14,005 bases of DNA from JADFUS01 sp964368765 (GTDB lineage Bacteria; Bacteroidota; Bacteroidia; Bacteroidales; Rikenellaceae). The stretch covers positions 1 to 14,005 of the forward strand of contig CAYJCU010000052.1 of the NCBI GenBank assembly GCA_964368765.1. The letters run 5' to 3'. Positions 1 through 6,086 of the stretch are shown piece after piece. The notes below the pieces were generated by a model. The model saw only the letters and a program-made list of their open reading frames with translations, did no database searches and had not been told where the DNA came from. Each line of letters starts with the position of its first letter. Positions within the stretch are counted from its first letter, which is position 1. The translations under genes and the position numbers were made by a program.

Positions 1-61
1 TAGGGTAGATATGACGTGCATAAATTCAATCCTCAGGTGCGCCGGACACTACTATATCTAT
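1..61. other. Unassigned left edge
   Basis: This short edge stretch is visibly richer in G and C than the surrounding intergenic DNA, for example around positions 36-48. A plus-strand gene entering from the left could end at the TAG at 1-3, the TAG at 6-8, or the TAA at 65-67, but the remaining residues are too few to recognise a product. No RNA gene could be identified. Confidence 0.3.
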
Positions 62-97
62 ATATAAAAAATGAGGCATAAGCCTCATTTTTTATAT
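62..97 (-). terminator. Strong, probably bidirectional terminator after the uvrC-to-DHS operon
   Basis: A perfect inverted repeat pairs 62-77 with 82-97 around a four-base loop (ATAA on the plus strand). The GC core is TGAGGC/GCCTCA, flanked by A6 on one side and T6 on the other, so it reads as an intrinsic terminator in both directions. It lies directly beyond the stop codon of the deoxyhypusine-synthase-like gene, whose TAA is at 102-100. It most likely ends the minus-strand operon and could also stop transcripts entering from the left. Confidence 0.9.
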
Positions 98-99
98 CA

Positions 100-1071
100 T
101 TACTGACCTAGTATATAGGCAAAAATTAGTGGTGCTACAATAGTCGCATCTGACTCCACAATAAATTTAGGAGTATCTATATCTAATTTACCCCATGTTA
201 TTTTCTCATTAGGAACAGCTCCTGAATAAGAACCATAAGATGTTGTAGAGTCTGATATTTGACAGAAATATGCCCAGAAAGGAACATCTTCCCACTCAAG
301 ATCTTGATACATCATAGGCACAACACATATAGGGAAATCACCCGATATACCTCCACCAATCTGGAAGAAACCAACACCCTTCTCTGAGTTAGCACGATAC
401 CACTCAGTTAGTGCAATCATATACTCAATACCACTCTTCATTGTAGAGGCCTTCATCTCGCCCTTGATAACATACGAAGTGAAGATATTACCCATAGTGC
501 TATCCTCCCAACCTGGAACCACAATAGGTATATTCTTCTCAGCAGCAGCTAACATCCAGCTATCTTTAGGGTCTATCTCATAATATTGCTCTAGCACACC
601 GCTTAACAACATCTGATACATATACTCATGCGGAAAATATCTCTCTCCTGCATCCTCTGCCTTACGCCATATATCATGTATATGTCCCTGTAAGCGACGA
701 AAAGCCTCCTCTTCCGGAATACAAGTATCTGTTACCCTATTAAGGTGGTTATCAAGAAGTTCACGCTCTTGCTCTGGAGTTAAATCACGATAGTTAGGCA
801 CACGCTTATAGTGCGAATGCGCTACTAGGTTCATAATATCCTCTTCTAGGTTAGCACCTGTACATGATATGATATGCACCTTATCTTGACGTATCATCTC
901 AGCTAGTGATATACCAAGCTCAGCTGTACTCATAGCACCACCAAGAGTAATCATCATTTTACCTCCTGTTGCAAGGTGTTTCTCATAACCCTCTGCTGCA
1001 TCAACTAACGCCGCCGCATTAAAATGGCGATAGTTATGCTTAATAAATTGTGAAATAGGTCCTTTTTCCAT
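100..1071 (-). CDS. Deoxyhypusine synthase family protein
   Basis: This 323-residue protein has the deoxyhypusine synthase (DHS) fold signature. Near the C-terminus SGAVPNEKITWGK matches the family's active-site segment, and its Lys295 corresponds to the lysine that carries the butylamine intermediate. Other family blocks are ITLGGAMSTAELG (about 41-53), CTGANLEEDI, VPGWEDSTMGNIF and the glycine-rich QIGGGISGDF. Known DHS enzymes use NAD and spermidine to modify eIF5A. Bacteria lack eIF5A, so bacterial homologues are thought to act on small polyamines, for example in homospermidine-type reactions; the substrate here cannot be read from sequence. It is the last gene of a tight minus-strand group, only 2 bp after the lipoprotein gene, and is closed by the hairpin at 62-97. 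The family call is secure, the reaction is not. Confidence 0.93.
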   Translation of the reverse strand: MEKGPISQFIKHNYRHFNAAALVDAAEGYEKHLATGGKMMITLGGAMSTAELGISLAEMIRQDKVHIISCTGANLEEDIMNLVAHSHYKRVPNYRDLTPEQERELLDNHLNRVTDTCIPEEEAFRRLQGHIHDIWRKAEDAGERYFPHEYMYQMLLSGVLEQYYEIDPKDSWMLAAAEKNIPIVVPGWEDSTMGNIFTSYVIKGEMKASTMKSGIEYMIALTEWYRANSEKGVGFFQIGGGISGDFPICVVPMMYQDLEWEDVPFWAYFCQISDSTTSYGSYSGAVPNEKITWGKLDIDTPKFIVESDATIVAPLIFAYILGQ

Positions 1072-1073
1072 TT

Positions 1074-1739
1074 TTATTTAATTTTTAAGTATTGTTGTAT
1101 TGCTTTTTTTGGCACTTCGATAGTTGCCACTCCACTTGAATAACTACCCAACACATAGTGCTCATAGGTAAAAATTACCGCATTATTAGACACATTTACA
1201 ATAGTTGCCAAATCAAGCGTAGGAGTAACTGTAAAACTCTTTTTATCGAAATATTTTTTTATTATTGCATCTATCTTATCACTTTTTGAGTAGTCTAAAA
1301 TATCATATCGTGATATGAAACGTCCCTCTTCTGGAATAAAATTAACAGCATAGAATTTTGTAACACCATGTGAGCCACCAGTAAAAACATACGACTCTAT
1401 ACGACCACTTATCAAACCAGATTTAGCCATATAAATTGTATCTTTAGTTTTGAGCTCATATTTCCATATAGGGCGCTCTCCCTCTAATCTAGCAAAAAAT
1501 TCTGTTGCATTACTCTTAGTTGTAAATATAAGACTATCAACTATCACTCCCATTCTATCATTAAAGGCCTCAATCATCATGTAATTAGAGGCACTTGGGC
1601 TATCTATAAAACTCTCATTAGTCTTAATTGAGTACTCTTCAGTAGACTCGTTTAAAGAGTCTTTAACTATTGTAGTTCTCATTGAGCAACTTGAAAATAT
1701 AGTGGCAAATAAAAATAAATAGAACACAATATGTTTCAT
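1074..1739 (-). CDS. Lipoprotein with DUF4163/DUF3298-like (RsiV/PdaC-type) region
   Basis: This 221-residue protein starts with a lysine, a hydrophobic stretch and a lipobox-like FSSC, so Cys18 is the likely lipidated residue and the protein probably sits in the cell envelope facing the periplasm or outside. The middle segment around SGLISGRIESYVFTGGSHG resembles the DUF4163 part of PdaC/RsiV-like proteins. The C-terminal segment FTYEHYVLGSYSSGVATIEV, followed by PKKAIQQYL, resembles DUF3298. In other bacteria this pair occurs in a peptidoglycan deacetylase and in lysozyme-sensing anti-sigma factors; no deacetylase or sigma-binding domain is present here. It lies 2 bp after rdgB and 2 bp before the DHS-like gene, so it is almost certainly cotranscribed, although no functional link to either is evident. 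The domain assignment is by eye and of moderate certainty. Confidence 0.8.
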   Translation of the reverse strand: MKHIVFYLFLFATIFSSCSMRTTIVKDSLNESTEEYSIKTNESFIDSPSASNYMMIEAFNDRMGVIVDSLIFTTKSNATEFFARLEGERPIWKYELKTKDTIYMAKSGLISGRIESYVFTGGSHGVTKFYAVNFIPEEGRFISRYDILDYSKSDKIDAIIKKYFDKKSFTVTPTLDLATIVNVSNNAVIFTYEHYVLGSYSSGVATIEVPKKAIQQYLKIK

Positions 1740-1741
1740 AA

Positions 1742-2323
1742 TTAAATAGTATTTAGATAATTAATAAGTTTTTCAGTAGCTTTCGCTCTGTGTGATATGC
1801 TATTTTTCTCTTCAAGAGTCATCTCCGCAAATGTTTTAGTATAACCATCTGGAACAAAAATAGGATCGTAACCGAAACCATCTCCACCACGTCTATCTTC
1901 AATTATAACACCATTAACCACACCCTCAAAAATAGTCTCTTTGCCATCTATGATAAGTGAAATAACAGTTCTGAATCTTGCTCCTCGATTCTCTACACCA
2001 ATTAATTTATTTAATAGTAGTTCAATATTATCTTCCGATGATTTATCCTCTCCAGCATATCGAGCCGAGCGCACACCAGGCTCTCCATTCAAAGCCTCAA
2101 CCTCTAACCCTGTATCATCAGAGAAACAATCGCACCCCAATTTTTCAAATAGATAGTGCGACTTAATAGAGGCGTTACCCTCTAATGTATCAGCCGTCTC
2201 AGGTATATCCTCAGTAATACCAACATCTTTAAGCCCCTTAACGCTATATCCATCACCTAATTTTGATGCTATCTCACTTATTTTATGACTATTACCCGAT
2301 GCAAAAAGTATCTCTTTACTCAT
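1742..2323 (-). CDS. rdgB: RdgB/HAM1 family dITP/XTP pyrophosphatase
   Basis: The enzyme hydrolyses non-canonical purine triphosphates (dITP, dHAPTP, XTP) to monophosphate and pyrophosphate in the cytoplasm, keeping deaminated bases out of DNA. Family signatures are the N-terminal FASGNSHK triphosphate loop, FSDDTGLEVEALNGEPGV with the metal-binding and catalytic aspartates, the FGYDPIF block, and SHRAKA near the C-terminus. Its length of 193 residues fits the family (about 197 in E. coli). I chose the ATG at 2323; an in-frame GTG lies one codon upstream at 2326. The ATG overlaps the end of uvrC by 8 nt (ATGAGTAA), which suggests translational coupling. Pairing with uvrC is sensible, since both protect the genome from damaged nucleotides. 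Confidence 0.96.
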   Translation of the reverse strand: MSKEILFASGNSHKISEIASKLGDGYSVKGLKDVGITEDIPETADTLEGNASIKSHYLFEKLGCDCFSDDTGLEVEALNGEPGVRSARYAGEDKSSEDNIELLLNKLIGVENRGARFRTVISLIIDGKETIFEGVVNGVIIEDRRGGDGFGYDPIFVPDGYTKTFAEMTLEEKNSISHRAKATEKLINYLNTI

Positions 2324-4139
2324 CACTTTTAAAATAGTTAATTATATCATTTGCCCTTTTCTTTCCAACAACTTCAGAAAGTTTCTCAAAGGTAGCAATT
2401 TTTATTTTATTTACACTCTTAAAATGCAAAAAAAGTTTTTTTATTGTCTCTTTTCCAATCCCTGGTATATTCTCTAACTCACTGTGAATGGCTCCTTTAG
2501 AGCGTTTTTGTCTATGAAAATTTATTCCAAAACGGTGCGCCTCGTTTCTGATGTGCATTAACACCCTTAATGTTTCGCTCTGCTTATCCAATATAAGAGG
2601 CTCAGAGGTGTTCGGGAAAAATAGCTCTTCCATACGCTTTGCTAATCCCACAATAGTTATATCATTCTCTATACCAAGCTCTTTGAGTGTATCGTATGCC
2701 GATGACAGCTGCCCCTTACCCCCATCAATAACAATAAGCTGCGGAAGTGGTTTATCCTCCTCTATCATGCGCATATAACGCCTAAAAACTGTCTCACGCA
2801 TTGAGGCAAAATCATCTATCCCCACAACTGTTTTTATATTAAAATGGCGATACTCTCTCTTTGCTGGTTTGCCATCACGGAACACAACGCACGACGATAC
2901 AGCATACTCTCCCTGTATATTAGAGTTATCAAAACACTCTATATGTTGCGGTGCTACATCCATTTCCAACTCTCTACGCATAAGCTCCATAAGCCTAGTA
3001 GTTTTAAGCTCTGGATTATGCAGTTCGCTCTGCTTAACACGCTCCATACGATAAAACTTAGCATTACGTTCAGACAACTCTAGCAGCTTTAGCTTATCTC
3101 CACGCTTAGGAACCGTAAAGTGCGAATTAGGAAAATACTCTCTATCTGGAAGCAGTGGAACAACCACCTCATTAGCTAATTTACGTCCTAATCGCTCCAT
3201 TATCTCTGTTATGGCATAGGTTAGTACGTCACTTAACTCCTCTTCAACTCTTAATTTCAGTTCTACACTGTATGAGTTTACAACACTACCATGTTGAATA
3301 TGAATATAGTTACAAAACACACTACTCTCTTCGTGGATAATAGAAAAAATATCCATATTACTATATTGAGGTGATACGATAACAGATTTACTACTGTAAT
3401 TATCCAGCATCTCAAGACGTGTCTTAAACTGATGCGCCTCTTCAAACTTAAGTTCTGAAGCACTGCGTAACATCTCCTCTTTAAGATATTTCTTAGCATC
3501 TGAGAGCTCTCCTTTTAGTATCTCTTCAGCCATCTTAACCTTAGCAGTATAGTCATCATGACTTATCAACCCCTCACAAGGTGCTTGGCAATTACCGATA
3601 TGATACTCTAAACAGTTCTGAAACTTACCAGCCTCTATACCCTTTTCATTAAGAGGCAACTTACAACTACGCAACTGATATAATTTACGAATTAACTTTA
3701 TCACACTACGCTGCATGGTAACACTTGTGTAGGGACCGTAATATTTTGAACCATCTTTTATAAGCGACCTAGTGGCCATAATACGTGGATAGGGTTCGTT
3801 TTTTACAACTATCCATGGATATGTCTTATCATCTTTTAAGAGTATATTATATTTTGGTTGCAGGCTCTTGATAAGATTATTTTCAAGAAGGAGGGCGTCA
3901 CTCTCTGAATGAACAACAATATGTTGAATAGAGTGAATATTACGCACAAGAGCCATTGTCTTACGCTCCATTAGCCCTCGTTTCAGAAAATATTGCGATA
4001 CACGTTTACGTAGGTTTTTTGCCTTACCTACATATATCACAACACCTTCACTATTATAAAAACGATAAACACCTGGCTCGTTAGGCAATAGTGCCACACT
4101 CTCTTTAAGAGCTGCTATTCTATCATCTACTACTCCCAT
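2316..4139 (-). CDS. uvrC: UvrABC system protein C (excinuclease subunit)
   Basis: UvrC makes the two incisions of bacterial nucleotide excision repair after UvrA and UvrB have located the lesion. The 607 residues match the usual length of about 610. An N-terminal GIY-YIG nuclease domain (GVYRFYNSEGVVIYVGKAKN, 23-42, with Glu86 downstream) makes the 3' cut. A four-cysteine cluster (C159, C176, C184, C188) is probably the iron-sulfur ligand set. A UVR helix pair (about 211-246) contacts UvrB. The C-terminal RNase H-like nuclease makes the 5' cut, with candidate catalytic D404 (ECFDNSN), D472 (VIDGGKGQL) and H535. Tandem helix-hairpin-helix motifs (about 555-605, ENIPGIGKETI) bind DNA. It starts 21 bp after the methyltransferase stop. 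No good Bacteroidetes-type promoter was found just upstream, so it may be transcribed from the restriction-modification promoter. Confidence 0.98.
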   Translation of the reverse strand: MGVVDDRIAALKESVALLPNEPGVYRFYNSEGVVIYVGKAKNLRKRVSQYFLKRGLMERKTMALVRNIHSIQHIVVHSESDALLLENNLIKSLQPKYNILLKDDKTYPWIVVKNEPYPRIMATRSLIKDGSKYYGPYTSVTMQRSVIKLIRKLYQLRSCKLPLNEKGIEAGKFQNCLEYHIGNCQAPCEGLISHDDYTAKVKMAEEILKGELSDAKKYLKEEMLRSASELKFEEAHQFKTRLEMLDNYSSKSVIVSPQYSNMDIFSIIHEESSVFCNYIHIQHGSVVNSYSVELKLRVEEELSDVLTYAITEIMERLGRKLANEVVVPLLPDREYFPNSHFTVPKRGDKLKLLELSERNAKFYRMERVKQSELHNPELKTTRLMELMRRELEMDVAPQHIECFDNSNIQGEYAVSSCVVFRDGKPAKREYRHFNIKTVVGIDDFASMRETVFRRYMRMIEEDKPLPQLIVIDGGKGQLSSAYDTLKELGIENDITIVGLAKRMEELFFPNTSEPLILDKQSETLRVLMHIRNEAHRFGINFHRQKRSKGAIHSELENIPGIGKETIKKLFLHFKSVNKIKIATFEKLSEVVGKKRANDIINYFKSDE

Positions 4140-4160
4140 AAATTTATTGAGGTATAAAGA

Positions 4161-5096
4161 TTATACAATATGAATTAACATCTGTTTCGCTATCTCTGTA
4201 ATAACATTTACCGCAACACTGTTTCCAAATTGCTTATATGCTTGGTTATTTGAAACTGGTATGATAAATGAATCCGGAAATCCCTGAAGTCGAGCAGCCT
4301 CCCTAGGTGTAAGTTTGCGAGGATTTTGTTCAAATTGTTCAATTAGTATTTCACTACCATCTTTATAATATCTTGCTGAAATAGTATTTGTATATTTTGA
4401 ATTGTCATTAAATAAACCAAAGCCAAAGCCTTTACCATTAGCTTTATTGTTAGCTTTTCTACGTTGATGACCTTCCCATAGTTTATCTGATATTGTATAT
4501 TTACTATCAACATCATTTTCTAATATATCACCTACTCGTGTCTCTATACTTGTTGGTTCTGGAAAATTAAATTTAATATCACTATTTAGAAAGCCTACGA
4601 TGTATATGCGCTCTCTATTTTGTGGAAGTCCAAAATCCCTAGCCCTTAGAACCTTATATTGAACATTATGATAACCTATTAATTTCAAATGATTTATTAT
4701 AGTCTCTAGAGTTTTGCCTTTATCGTGACTTTGTAATTGTTTAACATTCTCTAAAAGAAAGGCTTGTGGTTGTTTTTCTTTTAAAATTTGCTCAATATGA
4801 AAAAAAAGTGTCCCTCTCGTATCTGCAAAACCCTTTTTAAGTCCTGCTTGCGAAAAAGGTTGACAAGGAAAACCAGCTAAAAGAATATCATGTTTTGGTA
4901 TAGATTCACAATCAATTTTTGTAATATCACCATATATAGTTTCGTTAGGATAATTTGCACAATATGTCTGTTGAGCAAATTTATCCCATTCACTGGTAAA
5001 TACACACTTAATGGAGTAATTAGCAACATTCTCAAACCCACGCCTAATTCCTCCTATTCCAGCAAACAAATCTATTATTTCAATACGTTTATTCAT
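4161..5096 (-). CDS. Type II C5-cytosine DNA methyltransferase
   Basis: This 311-residue protein has the ordered motifs of C5-cytosine methyltransferases: motif I IDLFAGIGGIRRGFE (binds S-adenosylmethionine), motif IV GFPCQPFSQAG with catalytic Cys78, motif VI LLENV (116-118), motif VIII QNRERIYIVGF (159-169), motif IX PREAARLQGFPDSF, and motif X YKQFGNSVAVNV. The target recognition domain lies at about 171-260. Its segments YTISDKLWEGHQRRK and ISARYYKDGSEILI recall methyltransferases of the EcoRII/SsoII/ScrFI circle (CCWGG or CCNGG), so a related target is inferred, not proven. Unlike M.SsoII-type enzymes it has no N-terminal regulatory extension, because motif I begins at residue 6. Its ATG overlaps the nuclease stop by 8 nt. 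It should methylate the host's own sites and protect them from the upstream nuclease. Confidence 0.96.
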   Translation of the reverse strand: MNKRIEIIDLFAGIGGIRRGFENVANYSIKCVFTSEWDKFAQQTYCANYPNETIYGDITKIDCESIPKHDILLAGFPCQPFSQAGLKKGFADTRGTLFFHIEQILKEKQPQAFLLENVKQLQSHDKGKTLETIINHLKLIGYHNVQYKVLRARDFGLPQNRERIYIVGFLNSDIKFNFPEPTSIETRVGDILENDVDSKYTISDKLWEGHQRRKANNKANGKGFGFGLFNDNSKYTNTISARYYKDGSEILIEQFEQNPRKLTPREAARLQGFPDSFIIPVSNNQAYKQFGNSVAVNVITEIAKQMLIHIV

Positions 5097-5982
5097 TCCA
5101 ATAATTCAATATATTTGGTATTTCCACAAATAAATAATCCTCAAAGCTGATAATATTTTTTTTATTTTTAAGCTCTTCAGAATCAGACACCCACTTATAT
5201 GCTACTACCGTTATATTATGGTTAGCCATTTCATTTGCTTTATTTTCAGATATGTAGTCATCACAAGTCAATAGGTGTATCTCAGGTATATTAGTTCGTT
5301 CAATCTCTTCTGCTACCTCTTGCCATCTTTCTCTTAGAGTTGTTTTCATAGTTCCTATAATTGTTTTATTCCTACGCTGTTTAAAACACTCAATACTAGG
5401 TAATATACTATCAACTTTTTTTCCCAAACCTACACTATCAAATGTTTTTCGCCCAACTTTATTTTGACTATCATAAGGATATTCTAATTGTTCATATATT
5501 TTATATATAATTGTCTCAAAAGTTTTACCGGCACGTGAACGCCTCGACTGAGTGTTACTAAGAGACAGTTTATATATGTATGGGAAAATATGCCCTGCAT
5601 ATTCTCCGCACACTGACCTGATTGACTCTATTAACTCATTTTTATCTATTTTCAGAAAATTCTCATTGACTAAAGCCTCAATAATCTCTTGGGGTGTTTT
5701 AAGTAATTTATATAGGTCTCTCATTAATATAGAATTAAATTTGACCTCGTCTTTTAAATACTCTTCCCAAACAAGTTCTCTCAATTTAAATATTGCTTCA
5801 CTAACACATTTACTATCATTGATAGATGATAATATATCTGTGCTTGACGATAAAATATTATCAAGTACTTCTGCGGATGTTCTGATGTATTTGGTTCTAT
5901 ACTCTTTAATTAAAACATCAAACTTAATAGACTCCTCGTCTGAAATATTTATTACTAATGGTATATGTTTATCTATTATCAT
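5089..5982 (-). CDS. Type II restriction endonuclease, EcoRII C-terminal-domain family
   Basis: This 297-residue protein would cut DNA at the site protected by the adjacent methyltransferase. The N-terminal half (about 1-140) is not recognised. The C-terminal half matches the EcoRII-C/PspGI/SsoII nuclease fold: SRRSRAGKTFE (146-156), then FDSVGLGKKVDSILPS, then MKTTLRERWQEVAEEIE, then HLLTCDDYISENKANEM. By alignment with EcoRII (E271, D299, K324, E337), the candidate catalytic residues are E156, D191, K213 and E226; the K-to-E spacing of 13 is identical. All are present, so the enzyme looks intact. The DNA is locally AT-richer than carB (5101-5160 is about 20% GC, 8401-8460 about 47%), consistent with acquisition by transfer. 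It is first in the operon, behind its own promoter, and overlaps the methyltransferase gene by 8 nt. No controller-protein gene is present. Confidence 0.88.
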   Translation of the reverse strand: MIIDKHIPLVINISDEESIKFDVLIKEYRTKYIRTSAEVLDNILSSSTDILSSINDSKCVSEAIFKLRELVWEEYLKDEVKFNSILMRDLYKLLKTPQEIIEALVNENFLKIDKNELIESIRSVCGEYAGHIFPYIYKLSLSNTQSRRSRAGKTFETIIYKIYEQLEYPYDSQNKVGRKTFDSVGLGKKVDSILPSIECFKQRRNKTIIGTMKTTLRERWQEVAEEIERTNIPEIHLLTCDDYISENKANEMANHNITVVAYKWVSDSEELKNKKNIISFEDYLFVEIPNILNYWNE

Positions 5983-6000
5983 GTCTATAATATATTTTTA

Positions 6001-6032
6001 CAAAGTTAGCAAAAAAATATATATTATACAAA
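6001..6032 (-). promoter_or_regulatory. Bacteroidetes-type promoter of the restriction-modification operon
   Basis: On the minus strand TTTG (6032-6029) is followed after exactly 20 bp by TAACTTTG (6008-6001). This matches the Bacteroidetes consensus TTTG ... TAnnTTTG. Transcription would begin near 5997, leaving only a short AT-rich leader before the nuclease ATG at 5982. The promoter begins at the base next to the carB terminator stem and lies within its U-rich tail. AT-rich arms (5986-5999 and 6013-6028) form an imperfect inverted repeat around the TAACTTTG element and could be an operator. Confidence 0.75.
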
Positions 6033-6053
6033 GGGCTGCCCTTACGACAGCCC
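6033..6053 (-). terminator. Terminator of the carAB operon
   Basis: The minus strand reads GGGCTG (6053-6048), a short loop, then CAGCCC (6038-6033). The stem can be extended by a G-U and a C-G pair to 8 bp with a 5-nt loop. A U-rich tract follows on the minus strand (TTTG, then AT-rich, then T7). It lies 34 bp beyond the carB stop codon and separates carAB from the restriction-modification genes. Confidence 0.8.
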
Positions 6054-6086
6054 AATAATATATATTCTCAAAAATAGTACCTTCTA

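Noticed and set aside
1..77. Possible C-terminal coding tail on the plus strand, or a structural RNA end
   Set aside because: Stops occur early in two frames, the remaining peptide is about 20 residues without a known motif, and no tRNA or other RNA fold could be built.
4161..5982. Solitary (orphan) regulatory methyltransferase or a larger defence island
   Set aside because: The methyltransferase overlaps an apparently intact cognate nuclease, and the flanking genes are housekeeping, with no further defence genes in the window.
5552..6058. 168-codon plus-strand frame opposite the nuclease gene
   Set aside because: It lies antisense to a nuclease with recognisable catalytic motifs, runs through the promoter and terminator region, and shows no family resemblance; it is a shadow frame.
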